Of a DNA stretch of 64,000 nt, positions 10,124 to 19,779 are shown one piece after another (the first letter of the stretch is position 1; every line of letters begins with the position of its first letter). Source of the DNA: CAVPCZ01 sp963702445 (lineage in GTDB: Bacteria > Bacteroidota > Ignavibacteria > UBA10030 > UBA6906). The DNA lies in NCBI GenBank assembly GCA_963702445.1, contig CAVPCZ010000012.1, positions 124,001 to 188,000 of the forward strand. The letters run 5' to 3'. A program made the translations under genes and the position numbers. The notes beneath the pieces are model-generated. The model was not told where the DNA came from, did not search any database, and saw only the letters and a program-made list of their open reading frames with translations.

Positions 10124-10873
10124 TCAGATCCTGTACCCGAGCATGATCAGCATCATTCCCACGGGTCTCTGATCCCCGTCAATGCTCATCTCCCGCTTCG
10201 GTATCGTCGTAAAGAATTCTTCGTTCAGCACGCGCGTGCCCCCATAGTACGGGCTCCCGACATCCAGATAGCGGGCACTGATGTTGTATCCCCCGCCAAA
10301 CTCCAGGCCGACTCCGAATTCATAGCCAAAACCCGCGAGGAATTTGAATGTCGATTCCTCCACCACAGAACCGGAGACAATGGCTTTTCGCGAAGCCTGC
10401 CGTGTGATGATCAGGCCTGCCTGGAGTGAACCATACAGACTCACGCCTTCCCCGACACCGAAGGTATAGGTGAATCCGGTAAGGACAGGTATGCTGATCC
10501 AGCTGCCGGTTTCGAACTGTACCGACAGCGTATCCTTGAAATCCTTCGTGAAGAAGGCTGTCAGTTCCGAATTGTCCGTCGGGTTGGAAAGGAACTTTGC
10601 GCTGACGACCCACGCAAAGTCACTGCCGAGCAGAGTATTGCTGAGTTCGGCTCCCGCACCGAAACCGATTTTCGCCAGTCCCGCATCTTCCCCGATATAG
10701 AACCCGAACCGGCGTGTGACTTCTGCACCGGACCCGATGTTTTCTCCGAACGCTCCCAGCGGGACGCTCATATTCCCGAAAAGCAGCAGCGAGAGAGGCT
10801 GATCCTGTGCGGAAAGCCCCGATGGGAAGAGCAGCAGCAGCAGGACCGGGGTGATGAAGAGCGTGTGTTTCAT
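10124..10873 (-). CDS. Outer membrane beta-barrel protein of unknown function
   Basis: A 249-residue exported protein. The signal peptide is MKHTLFITPVLLLLLFPSGLSAQ. The rest is a series of alternating hydrophobic, glycine- and aromatic-rich strands (GFGAGAELSNTLLGSDFAWVVSAKF; ISIPVLTGFTYTFGVGEGVSLYGSLQAGLII; FKFLAGFGYEFGVGLEFGGGYNISARY), typical of an 8-10 stranded barrel of the OmpW/OMP_b-brl kind. It ends MLIMLGYRI. It has its own terminator downstream and no obvious partner. The role could be structural or a small porin; the sequence does not decide. Confidence 0.7.
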   Translation of the reverse strand: MKHTLFITPVLLLLLFPSGLSAQDQPLSLLLFGNMSVPLGAFGENIGSGAEVTRRFGFYIGEDAGLAKIGFGAGAELSNTLLGSDFAWVVSAKFLSNPTDNSELTAFFTKDFKDTLSVQFETGSWISIPVLTGFTYTFGVGEGVSLYGSLQAGLIITRQASRKAIVSGSVVEESTFKFLAGFGYEFGVGLEFGGGYNISARYLDVGSPYYGGTRVLNEEFFTTIPKREMSIDGDQRPVGMMLIMLGYRI

Positions 10874-10921
10874 TCTCTCTCTCCGGGAACCGGCTCACCA
10901 GGGGCCGGATCATGAGCAACG

Positions 10922-10956
10922 GAATCTGCGGTGCCGTGCTTCAGCACCGCAGATTC
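10922..10956 (-). terminator. Strong hairpin downstream of the T9SS beta-helix gene
   Basis: GAATCTGCGGTGC (10922-10934) and GCACCGCAGATTC (10944-10956) form a perfect 13 bp stem with a 9 nt loop, 30 bp after the stop codon of the minus-strand gene. There is no T-run on either side, so it may terminate transcription weakly or protect the 3' end. Confidence 0.45.
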
Positions 10957-10986
10957 TTGGATCGTTTCGGAATGTTCGGAGGTCAG

Positions 10987-12657
10987 CTATTTTACGAGCA
11001 GCATCTTCATGGACCGTTGCGTGCCATCGGCCCTGAGTTGACAGTAATATACTCCGGATGCCACCGACCTGCCTGAGGCATCCTGACCGTTCCAGACCAG
11101 GTTCTGGACTCCAGGCGCCTGGTCCTGGTTGTTTACCAGCGTGGCAATCTCCTGACCGAGGGCGTTGTAGACAGTCAGTGTGACCCGTGCCGCCCTGGGG
11201 AGCGCATACTGAATCCGCGTGGAGGGATTGAAGGGATTGGGATAATTCTGCTCGAGGCGGAATTCGGTTACAAGACCGTTCTCTTCGCCGACAGAGGTCA
11301 CCCACGACTCCCATAACGCCTTCTTCGACGGGAACCAGTTCAGGTCGCCCAGAGGGAATCCGCCGTCACCCGCCGTATAGGCGAGCTGCGTCGTCGGGTA
11401 ATCAAAGTCAAACCGGTTCGCTTCAAGGCCGAATGAGCCCGGGTTTGTCGTGAGGCTGCCAATGCCGTTCCTGTCGGCACGTACATCGGGGTTGCTTGTG
11501 CCGGTGAAATTGGTGCTGTAACGGTACGTAAGGTATTTCACGAGACTATCGGACGTCGGGGCGTCGGTGAACTGGATCAGCTCTTCAAAATTGCCGGATT
11601 GCTTGAAGTTGGGCTGCGTTCTGAAGAACATGCTGTCGCCGTACAGACTGATGAACACCCCCGGTTTCACGGTATCCGCCCGGGCCGCCCAGAAGGATTT
11701 AAACACCGGCGACCAGCCGTACGAGTTGTTGCGGACAACCCAGTTCCGGTTGGATTCGGGCTCGGAGCCAAGAGAGTCGACATAGATGATCGGCATACGG
11801 TCCAGAGGATTGATGGTGGTGGGATGCCTCAACGATTCCAGATTGAAATCCTGGAAAATATTGTTGGTTATCCGCACATTGATGCCTCTGCGGAGTTCAA
11901 GTCCTCCGCCGATCTTCCAGCCGCTGGTGGTACTTTGTCCGTACAGACCCTGATAGAACGTGTTGTGATCGAAAATGAGAGTGTTGATCAATGCGCCGTC
12001 CGTCCTGAACATGCGCTGGGAGTTCACATAGAAGGTATTGTTGATCCACACGATGCTGTCCGCACGAAGGCCGCGGCCATCGAAGAACCGGCCGTTGGAG
12101 GGGGTCGCGAGATCGATGGAATTGCGGAATTCACAGTTGAGGAAGAAGATGCGTGTGAAGTTGCCGTACGTCCGGATATGGGACTGGCGGGAATGATCAA
12201 TGTGTACGCCGTCCAGTATCACCTTCGTGCTGTCGCCGTAGATCGCTATAGTATACCGGTCCTGCTTGCCGATATCGTCAATGCCGGATATGTAAAGGTT
12301 TTTGAAATGCGCAGGTCCCTCACAGTACGCAAAGTCATCGTTGGCGCCGGTCTGGTCGACGGCCATAATAATGACGGGTTTCGCACCTGTCCCGTCCGCC
12401 GCCCACACGCGCAGAGGCGCCTTCTTGATATTCACAATGCGCCCGTTGAGGAGATAGGTGCCTCCGCGTGCAAGACGGTAGACGCGGTTCAGGGATTTGG
12501 GCATTCCGGCCGCAGTCGTATCACCTTCAACGGCAAGGTTGAGCGTTTCATAGCCGGGAGGCACATCGATGTAGTCCCATGTTTGGGCTGTCGCTCTCGG
12601 AAGGGCGACAAAGAGAAACAGGGACAGCGCAAGCAGGAGCCAGGATGCATGTTTCAT
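10987..12657 (-). CDS. Secreted right-handed beta-helix protein with T9SS sorting domain
   Basis: A 556-residue exported protein. The signal peptide is MKHASWLLLALSLFLFVALPRATAQ. The central part (about residues 55-330) has repeating short strands and asparagine turns (HIDHSRQSHIRTYGNFTRIFFLNCEFRNS; SIVWINNTFYVNSQ; TLIFDHNTFYQG; VRITNNIFQDF) as in pectate-lyase-like beta-helices. The last 85 residues are a type IX secretion C-terminal domain (EQNYPNPFNPSTRIQYALPRAARVTLTVYNALGQEIATLVNN ... GVYYCQLRADG). It is therefore probably attached to the cell surface or released. A polysaccharide lyase or binding role is plausible from the fold, but no catalytic residues could be identified. Confidence 0.82.
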   Translation of the reverse strand: MKHASWLLLALSLFLFVALPRATAQTWDYIDVPPGYETLNLAVEGDTTAAGMPKSLNRVYRLARGGTYLLNGRIVNIKKAPLRVWAADGTGAKPVIIMAVDQTGANDDFAYCEGPAHFKNLYISGIDDIGKQDRYTIAIYGDSTKVILDGVHIDHSRQSHIRTYGNFTRIFFLNCEFRNSIDLATPSNGRFFDGRGLRADSIVWINNTFYVNSQRMFRTDGALINTLIFDHNTFYQGLYGQSTTSGWKIGGGLELRRGINVRITNNIFQDFNLESLRHPTTINPLDRMPIIYVDSLGSEPESNRNWVVRNNSYGWSPVFKSFWAARADTVKPGVFISLYGDSMFFRTQPNFKQSGNFEELIQFTDAPTSDSLVKYLTYRYSTNFTGTSNPDVRADRNGIGSLTTNPGSFGLEANRFDFDYPTTQLAYTAGDGGFPLGDLNWFPSKKALWESWVTSVGEENGLVTEFRLEQNYPNPFNPSTRIQYALPRAARVTLTVYNALGQEIATLVNNQDQAPGVQNLVWNGQDASGRSVASGVYYCQLRADGTQRSMKMLLVK

Positions 12658-12745
12658 ATGATCTCCTTGTGAGTTGCAGAATGTGGTGCGATCGCCGCTC
12701 CCATAGTAGTGGTGACATCAGGCTCCCGGTGAGCGATCCCGGAGG

Positions 12746-15649
12746 CTAGAAGTTGACGCTGAATCCGATGTCTGTCGTCCATCCGTAGTATTCGCGAGCC
12801 GTGGCATACCGGGCGGTTTGCATGTACGATTCGTCGGGCTCGTTGGTGAAGTTGTTCAGATTGAAATACAGAGTGAAAGCTTCGGAAAAGTCATACTTCA
12901 GAGAGAGATCCCAACGCTCGAAGGTATTGGTGAACCCGTCCAGCTCTTCACGAACCCCGACGAACGTGAGCGTTTTCCCCTGGAGCGCCACTGAAACCCG
13001 CCCGGAGAATCCGCCCAGGTCGTACCCCAGAGCGACGTTGGCGATATCGGACGCCTGATCAGGCATGTACCCGGCGCGAAACGTATCAATGACCGACGTG
13101 AGCCGGTACGGGAAGACCGGTATGCGTTCCTCCCTCACAAAAGAGATGGGAAAGTTGGTGCTTGACCAGATATGGGTATAGTTTGCGCTCAGCACAAAGC
13201 CGTCAAATGGACGGGGCAACCACTTGAAATTGGTTTGCCACTCGGCTTCCAGGCCTTTGACCTCGGTTTTGAACGGATTGTTTTCCGGACGGGAGATGGT
13301 GTATCCGACATAATTCCTGTCGACGCCCTCCTTGACAGGGTCGAGAATCACGTGGCCGCTGCGCAGGTAGATAAGGTTGGTGATATCCTTGTAAAAGCCG
13401 CCGAACGTGAAGAGCCCGATGCTATTCGTGTAGAAAGAGATGTACGCGTCATAGTTGGTGGAGTACTGCGGTTCCAACCGCGAATTGCCGAATTCCAGGA
13501 GGAGTTCGGAGGCCTTGATCTTCTTGGAGGGAATGATGTAATCCATTCGGGGATAGGAGACGGTCTGTGTATACGCCAGGCGCACATCAAACCAATCCGT
13601 CGGTCTCACGCGCAGGTGTATCATCGGGAACCATTGCGAATAGGTGATGGTCGAAGTCGTATCCTGGACCCGCTCGTCATCCAGCAACCCCTCATCCTCC
13701 GGTGTGTTGACGACGCCGGACCGGCCTTGAGCGTCAATGTGGATTTTTTCGTACCTCACACCCGGCATGAACGTCACGAGTGTCCCGAAGTTCAATTCCG
13801 TCATGGCATAGCCCGCCCCCAGCAGATCGGTGACGGTGTAGTCGTCCATGTCCCTCTGGAGGGAGAAGCGGTAGACGTTGTCGTAGAGATACGTCTTCAG
13901 GAAATGGTCCAGCTCCTTCGGATTCAGCCCCGGGCCGTATGTGTAGCGGCCATCCAGAAATTCCCCCGCGTCGAAAAGCGGATCGGTATAGTACCGCATG
14001 TACGCATAGCCGGTTCCCGGCATACGATCGTAGGTGAATCCCGGTTTGCCATACTGGGAATGCGAGCGACCGAAATTGGAGTCAGTGATGTCCAGGCGCC
14101 TTGAGGCATAGTTCCTGTCCCGTTCCCGGATTTTTTCCCTGATTTTGGTGCCGGCCTTCACGCTCCCGACGATGTTCTGGGTGATCGCGTATGGCCATTT
14201 GACATTCACCTGTGCGGCCAGATCCCGTTCATAAGCTTCTTCAGGTTCAAATTCCCCGTCATAAAGGTAGGCGTTCTGCACCCTGTTGTACGCGTTGTTG
14301 ATGATGTCATCCGGAGAGGCAATGGGGGGGATGTTGCCCGTGTTGAAAGCCCCGGCCTCTTCAAACTGGAACCGGCTGTTATACGGGTAGCGAGTGCTGG
14401 AAGCGGCGCGTGAGAGTTTCCAGTTGAGGGACAACACCGAGAGATCGTGCTCTCCCGCGATGGAGTTGGTGAGAATCTGTATCTGTCTCTGGCGGTCCCG
14501 GAGGTAGTACTTCATCTTGTTGCTGCCCGACATGTCGAAGCGTCTGGTATTGATAACCTCGTTACGGTCCAGACGGCTCAGGAAATTGTTCGAGATGATC
14601 TTCCCGCCGGGGATTTCGTAGTCCATCATCACGCTGAAGCCGTACCGTTTCCGGACATCCACCGTGTGAATGAAGGTTGCGGAGAGGGTCGTAATGGGCG
14701 CAAACTCTTCGCCCGGACGTTTTTCACGCGCGACGTCATACACCGCGGTAAACTGGTCCGAACCCCGCTGTGTCTCCTCCACATTTCCGGAAACCAGGAG
14801 TCCGAAGGATTCATTAAAGAACCGGTTGCTGAAGGTCATGCGGCCCTTGTATTCCCCCAGCTCACGGCGTTCATGGTTGTATCCATCCTGGAAACGAATG
14901 TTGCCCTTGAATCCCCCATGGGCGGCCGAAGTCAACTGAAAGTCCACCGTGCCGCCGAACGCGTCGGCGTCCTTGTCGGGCGTGAGCGCCTTGGTCACTT
15001 CGATGCCTGCCAGAATCTCCGGGGCAATCATGCTGAGGTCAACGCTCCGGTCATCCAGATCCGTTGAGGGGATGCGATCACCGGCGATCGTGATGGCATT
15101 GTAGGTGGGGGACAGTCCGCGAATGATGACCTTCGAACCTTCTCCTCCGCTGCGCTGAATGGAAACACCCGGCAGCCTTCCGACGGACTCGGCCGCATTT
15201 GCGTCGGGGAGTTCCTGGATCTTCTCGGCCGAAACGACGTTGGTGATGGTGTTGGAGGTCAACTGACGGTTGATCGCCGCCGCCTGTCCCACCGCTTGTG
15301 CTGTGACAACGATGCCTTCTCCCTCGAGTACGTCAATGGCGAGGGAGACATTCAGTTCAACGGTGGTATCGGCAACGATCTCGATCTGGAGGGATTTGCT
15401 TTTGAAACCGATATACGAAACCTTGAGCGTGTGTCTGCCCGCAGGGATCTTTGTTATTGAATAGCGACCTTGGAGGTCAGTCGCGGCGCCAAATGCGGTG
15501 CCGGTGAGGGCAACATGTGCCCCCATGAGGGGCTGGTGTTCCGCAGCATCGGTAATAACTCCCCTGACACCACCCTGGCCATACAGGGATGCCGAAACAG
15601 AAAACAAGAAAGCAGGAAGAAGAAGAAAGAAGGTGGATATGCTCTTCAT
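12746..15649 (-). CDS. TonB-dependent receptor with carboxypeptidase-like N-terminal domain
   Basis: Intact 967-residue outer membrane transporter. It has a signal peptide (MKSISTFFLLLPAFLFSVSASLYGQ), a carboxypeptidase-regulatory-like domain (GVRGVITDAAEHQPLMGAHVALTGTAFGAATDLQGRYSI, residues 27-110) and a plug domain (IQELPDANAAESVGRLPGVSIQRSGGEGSKVIIRGLSPTYNAITIAGDRIPS). A long barrel follows, ending DIGFSVNF. The plug wording (NAAESVGRLPGVSI, RGL) is that of the large Caulobacter-type saccharide receptors. The start is supported by AAGGAGA upstream. It diverges from the 17 kb catabolic operon across a 347 bp control region with operator-like sites, so it is probably the outer membrane gate for the glycan that operon degrades. 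Confidence 0.93.
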   Translation of the reverse strand: MKSISTFFLLLPAFLFSVSASLYGQGGVRGVITDAAEHQPLMGAHVALTGTAFGAATDLQGRYSITKIPAGRHTLKVSYIGFKSKSLQIEIVADTTVELNVSLAIDVLEGEGIVVTAQAVGQAAAINRQLTSNTITNVVSAEKIQELPDANAAESVGRLPGVSIQRSGGEGSKVIIRGLSPTYNAITIAGDRIPSTDLDDRSVDLSMIAPEILAGIEVTKALTPDKDADAFGGTVDFQLTSAAHGGFKGNIRFQDGYNHERRELGEYKGRMTFSNRFFNESFGLLVSGNVEETQRGSDQFTAVYDVAREKRPGEEFAPITTLSATFIHTVDVRKRYGFSVMMDYEIPGGKIISNNFLSRLDRNEVINTRRFDMSGSNKMKYYLRDRQRQIQILTNSIAGEHDLSVLSLNWKLSRAASSTRYPYNSRFQFEEAGAFNTGNIPPIASPDDIINNAYNRVQNAYLYDGEFEPEEAYERDLAAQVNVKWPYAITQNIVGSVKAGTKIREKIRERDRNYASRRLDITDSNFGRSHSQYGKPGFTYDRMPGTGYAYMRYYTDPLFDAGEFLDGRYTYGPGLNPKELDHFLKTYLYDNVYRFSLQRDMDDYTVTDLLGAGYAMTELNFGTLVTFMPGVRYEKIHIDAQGRSGVVNTPEDEGLLDDERVQDTTSTITYSQWFPMIHLRVRPTDWFDVRLAYTQTVSYPRMDYIIPSKKIKASELLLEFGNSRLEPQYSTNYDAYISFYTNSIGLFTFGGFYKDITNLIYLRSGHVILDPVKEGVDRNYVGYTISRPENNPFKTEVKGLEAEWQTNFKWLPRPFDGFVLSANYTHIWSSTNFPISFVREERIPVFPYRLTSVIDTFRAGYMPDQASDIANVALGYDLGGFSGRVSVALQGKTLTFVGVREELDGFTNTFERWDLSLKYDFSEAFTLYFNLNNFTNEPDESYMQTARYATAREYYGWTTDIGFSVNF

Positions 15650-15752
15650 CAGCGCTCTCCTTCGGGAGTTGCCTTCATATCCGAAGAATTGAAAATGGCT
15701 CAGTCAGATTCCGGCCATGGAGCAAGGTTGATTTGATGCACGAATCAAATAG

Positions 15753-15765
15753 TATACATGGTATA
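15753..15765. promoter_or_regulatory. Putative operator at the TonB receptor promoter
   Basis: TATACATGGTATA has perfect 5 bp inverted arms (TATAC, GTATA) around ATG, and contains GGTATATT at 15760-15767. It lies just downstream of the predicted -10 box. The GGTATATT element recurs upstream of the PafA operon and of GH31. Confidence 0.5.
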
Positions 15766-15768
15766 TTA

Positions 15769-15797
15769 AACATATGAACGTTTAATTGGATTGTCAA
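15769..15797 (-). promoter_or_regulatory. Sigma70-type promoter of the TonB receptor gene
   Basis: On the minus strand, TTGACA (15797-15792) and TATGTT (15774-15769) are spaced by 17 bp, about 120 bp upstream of the receptor start codon. Confidence 0.55.
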
Positions 15798-15837
15798 GTG
15801 AAATCGTCTCAAATACACATCAGAAATCAGTACTCTA

Positions 15838-15866
15838 TTGACTCTTTCGATCATATTCCTTAGGAT
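15838..15866 (+). promoter_or_regulatory. Sigma70-type promoter of the catabolic operon
   Basis: TTGACT (15838-15843) and TAGGAT (15861-15866) are spaced by 17 bp, about 130 bp upstream of the PafA start codon. The same TTGACT box with 17 bp spacing precedes GH31 at 51735. Confidence 0.5.
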
Positions 15867-15892
15867 AAGAAATATCGAATGGACTATATATA

Positions 15893-15910
15893 TAGCATGC
15901 CTAATATACC
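15893..15910. promoter_or_regulatory. Putative operator at the catabolic operon promoter
   Basis: TAGCATGCCTA (15893-15903) is joined directly to AATATACC (15903-15910). The 11-mer is the exact reverse complement of TAGGCATGCTA at 51798-51808 upstream of GH31, and AATATACC recurs at the other control regions. It lies about 27 bp downstream of the -10 box. Confidence 0.55.
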
Positions 15911-15996
15911 ATTTCGCTCATCCTGGAACGAATCGTCACCCGATCGATTTCGCCAGCGACGGCGAACCCTCTGTTACCTCTGGAAGCAGCCCACTG

Positions 15997-17604
15997 ATGA
16001 AATCACTCTTCGTCTTCTGCGGTCTTCTCCTGATTTCTCTTGTTCCCCTGACTGCCGAGGCAAATGATCCTCCCCGGCTCGTGGTATTCATCTCTATCGA
16101 TCAGCTTCGAGCCGACCACCTGGAACGCTACCGACAGCTCTACACGGCGGGCTTTCAGAAAATGCTCTCCGAAGGGACTGCGTTTTCCAATGCCGGCCTC
16201 AACTACGCCGTTAGCTCCACAGGACCCGGCCATGCCACGCTCGGGACAGGCGTCTACCCCTGGAAAAGCGGAATCGTTTCCAACAACTGGACCGACCGCC
16301 TTACCAGCCGCAGGGTGTATTGCGTGGAGGATTCAACCGCGCGGCCGGTTGACGGCGAAGGAGGTGGACGGTCGCCCCGGCTTCTCCGCGCAACAGCGCT
16401 GGGCGACTGGTTGCAGACAGCTTCCCCACGCTCGAAGGTGATCTCCCTCTCATACAAAGACCGTGCGGCGATTCTCATGGGAGGCAAACAACCCACTGGA
16501 GCATTCTGGTACGACCGGAAAACCGGCCGTATGGTCACATCATCCTACTACATGAGCACCATCCCGGCATGGGCCCGGGCCTTCAACGACAGCCAATGGG
16601 TGGCACGACACACACCCCCTGCATGGACGAAACTGAAGGGGGAAGAGGCCTACATCCCCTTCGGCACTGATACCTTCCCCGGAGAGGAACCGTGGGATGG
16701 AAAGACAGCCTTCCCGCACGTTTTTGACCCGGGCACACTCACCGCCCGGGTATTTGACTCACCCTTCGGGAATACCTATCTGCTGGACTTCGCCCGGGCC
16801 GCCCTTCATGGAGAGAAGCTGGGTCAACGGGGGGACACCGATCTCCTGTGCGTATCCCTTTCCGCCACAGACAATATCGGGAGCTCGTTCGGCCCGAATA
16901 GCCATGAGATGATAGACAACCTGGTGCGTCTCGATGCCGCTCTCGGCGAGTTCATGGCAGATCTTGAAGCACTCGTCAGGCCCGAGCAACTCCTGGTGAT
17001 CCTCTCGGGCGATCACGGGGTGATGCAGCTCCCCGAGTACTTGCAGCGGATTGAACGCCGGGAAGCCCGCCGGTTTGACAACAGCAAAGCCATTGAACGT
17101 GAGTTGAAGCAGCTGGATTCCCTCCTGCGCTTCGAATGCCGGGCCGCCGACCGGCTGATCCGGAAAGGCATGCTCAATTACGATGCGGCACGGATGGCCG
17201 GCCTTTCCGACAGCGTGTTCGAACGGCGCATCCGCACTGTGTTGCTGGCAATTGACGGTGTTTCCGATGTCTATTTCCGGCGCGAGCTGCTCGATCCCGC
17301 CACCCCACCCAGACCCTACCTCCAATCCTACAGGCATAGCACCCAGGCAGACCGCAGCCCCGATTTCTCCATCCGTGATTGCGAGAACTGCCTCATCACG
17401 TCGGACTCCACGGGAACCTCCCACGGCTCCCCCTATGCGTATGATACCACCGTCCCCATTGTCTTCTGGGGCCAAACGATCCCTGCGCAAAGGGTCGACC
17501 GGGAAGTTCATACCGTTGACATCGCAGCCACGCTGGCCAGATTGCTTGGCCTGGAGGCTCCCGCGAATCTTGACGGCGCTGTTCTGCCCGAAATCACCCG
17601 GTAA
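15997..17604 (+). CDS. Secreted alkaline phosphatase, PafA-like
   Basis: Exported phosphomonoesterase of the alkaline phosphatase superfamily; 535 residues from the ATG at 15997. The signal peptide is MKSLFVFCGLLLISLVPLTAEA. Motifs in order are ISIDQLRADH (first metal aspartate), SSTGPGHATLGTG (threonine nucleophile), SYKDRAAIL (the lysine-arginine pair seen in PafA), SATDNIGSSFGPNSHE (metal D and H), SGDHG (metal DH) and TSHGSPYAYD (last metal H). The complete set indicates an active enzyme. A start 159 bp upstream would precede the signal peptide and cross the promoter, so I reject it. It heads the long plus-strand operon, with 56 bp to the next gene, and may release phosphate from the target substrate or a cleavage product. 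Confidence 0.9.
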   Translation: MKSLFVFCGLLLISLVPLTAEANDPPRLVVFISIDQLRADHLERYRQLYTAGFQKMLSEGTAFSNAGLNYAVSSTGPGHATLGTGVYPWKSGIVSNNWTDRLTSRRVYCVEDSTARPVDGEGGGRSPRLLRATALGDWLQTASPRSKVISLSYKDRAAILMGGKQPTGAFWYDRKTGRMVTSSYYMSTIPAWARAFNDSQWVARHTPPAWTKLKGEEAYIPFGTDTFPGEEPWDGKTAFPHVFDPGTLTARVFDSPFGNTYLLDFARAALHGEKLGQRGDTDLLCVSLSATDNIGSSFGPNSHEMIDNLVRLDAALGEFMADLEALVRPEQLLVILSGDHGVMQLPEYLQRIERREARRFDNSKAIERELKQLDSLLRFECRAADRLIRKGMLNYDAARMAGLSDSVFERRIRTVLLAIDGVSDVYFRRELLDPATPPRPYLQSYRHSTQADRSPDFSIRDCENCLITSDSTGTSHGSPYAYDTTVPIVFWGQTIPAQRVDREVHTVDIAATLARLLGLEAPANLDGAVLPEITR

Positions 17605-17660
17605 CATCTGGCAGATGTCGAGTTTCCTTCGTATGTTGCGGAGAACCACTCTGGAGGTTC

Positions 17661-19779
17661 ATGGGTTCTCCTGTTACCACCGGCAATAACGGCCGCGGGG
17701 CCATCCGCGATGAATACGCGCGGCGTCTCCCCGCGCCTGACGGTGCCCGTGTACGCGCAACCACTGCGTTGCTCCGGGTTTTTGATGCTCTCAGGTCGTC
17801 AACACCCCGGGACGTAAGGCAATGAGCCCGCTTACGGAGTCCCGGACATGGCTCATGACCACGGCCCGCGAGGCGGGCGATCGATACTACGATCCCGCAA
17901 CTGAACGCTGCCTGATCGCCCGGGATACCTGCTGGTATGCGATCAGCCTCCTCTTCGATGAATCTCCCCACCGCCGCATCCTCGGAAATTATCTCCTCGG
18001 ATCGGTAAAAGCCGAGGACGGCACGCACACGCCCGCCACCCTCCTGGCAATCCTGCACAGGATACCCGGAAGCATCACACCTGACGTCTGCAGCCATCTG
18101 CAGATCTCCGTCAAAGAACGGCTCGTTGATGCGGCGCTCACGGAATGGCGAGACGGAAACGTCAACCATCCTCTCGGTGCGTACTGCACTCTCATCCTCG
18201 GCGGGGAGATGGCCGGACAACAGTGGGCGACCGATCTCGGTCTCCGCCGGCTTACCCTTTTCCGCGAACGGATCGGGGAACACCGGAGCCGGCACCGCCG
18301 ACAGGCGGAAATGTCGGAGTACAACAGCCCCACGTACACCGCACTGACCCTCTGGTTCCTGTCACTGATCGCGGAACATTCCACCACGGAAGCGGCGCCG
18401 CCGCCTGGCGCTCTTTCTCGAAGAACGGCTCTGGGTGGATGTCGCCATGCATTTTCACGCGCCCAGCCAGCAATTCGCAGGTCCTCACTCACGATCCTAT
18501 CAGGATGATTCCGTCGGAGGATTCTCCGCACTCCACTGCACGATGCTCGCGGCATTCGAGGAACCTCTCTTTCTTTTTCCCGAGCTCTGCTACCGGTTCA
18601 ACCATCCCTCCACGCTCGTGCAGAATGCACTGGTCGCCATTCTTCCCTTCCACGTTCCCCCGCTGGCGCGCAGGATTGCGCGGGAAAAGCCCTTCCCCTA
18701 TTCCTTCCGCAAAACGACGTACGGTGAACACTACCACGAGAATCACCGCCGCCGGGAACCGGTACTACCGAACGGTTTGTGCACCGACTCACCGGATGGG
18801 CGCACACCGAACACCGCACTCGCATCGCCCGGCCCCCCACCCTTCGCCTTTGACGACGACGTCTACCCCGGCGGGTGGAGCGATCTGACCACCTACATGA
18901 CCGAAGAGTACGCGCTGGGATCGGCATCCATGCCGTACGTCAACGCCGGCCACTCGGACAGCGTGATGCTCAGGATGCGGAGAAACCCGACTATCCGCGG
19001 AATGGAGGACTTCCGGTCGGCATATACACGCGGCGTATATAACGATGCACGTGTCGGGGACAAAAACTTCTGTCATGTCGCACATACCCACATCGACGAG
19101 AGTTACCTATATGAGGAAGGGCGCTCTGCCACGTACCAGCACGAGAACAAGCTCATTGTATGCTACAGTCCGAAACGGGCCGGCCACCGCGGAGTGCGCA
19201 GCTTCCGGCTCGACCTGATCTTCAGCTACTTTTCACCGTTTGATATGCTGGTCATCGACGGCAGCCCCGTCACCGCGTTTCCCGCACGCTGTGCCGCCGG
19301 CGCGCGGATCTGCTTCCGCGATTTTCAAACGTTCGGCTTGATTATCCCCCTCCAGCCGTCCCCCTCTCCGTCAACACTGCCGGTCCTGATCCGGCGGTGG
19401 GGGGAATTCCTCGTCTTTTCCTTCTATAACTATGAAGGAGAGGAGCACGATTTCCCCCGGCATGAGATCAACGGCTGGCGTACAGGTTTTGCACTCGAGC
19501 TTGCGACGGCCGCGGAGACAACCTGGGAAGCATTTCTTCTCCGCACGCAATCCGCCGGGATCATCGGGACCGTCAACGAGGGGTCCATCCGCACGATTCG
19601 CTTACACCTCGGGAATCGATTCCATGGAACTGGTGTACGATCCATTCAAGGAGGTCATTCTCTCCCGCCGGTGGAATGGAGAACCCGATTGCGTCGGCTC
19701 GTTTGAGGTTTCCGCCGGGGGGGAGACCACGGGGACATTCTGTCCTCCGACACTTTTTGGAAACGAGGCAATGTCGTGA
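17661..19779 (+). CDS. Predicted (alpha/alpha)-toroid protein of unknown function, frameshifted
   Basis: Starts at the ATG at 17661, 4 bp after a GGAGG-like site. It needs frame changes near 17820, 18400 and 19600 to reach the stop at 19779, about 705 residues in all. The first half is helical with repeats like those of alpha/alpha-barrel glycosidases or lyases (EYNSPTYTALTLWFLSLIAEH; HAPSQQFAGPHSRSYQDDSVGGFSAL). The second half is beta-rich (HTHIDESYLYEEGRSATYQHENKLIVCYSPK; FDMLVIDGSPV; LVFSFYNYEGEEHDF), like the beta-sandwich of heparinase-type proteins. No catalytic motif was recognised. The stop overlaps the start of the first ABC permease (GTGA), which ties it to sugar uptake. It could be a glycoside hydrolase or polysaccharide lyase of an undescribed family. 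Confidence 0.65.
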
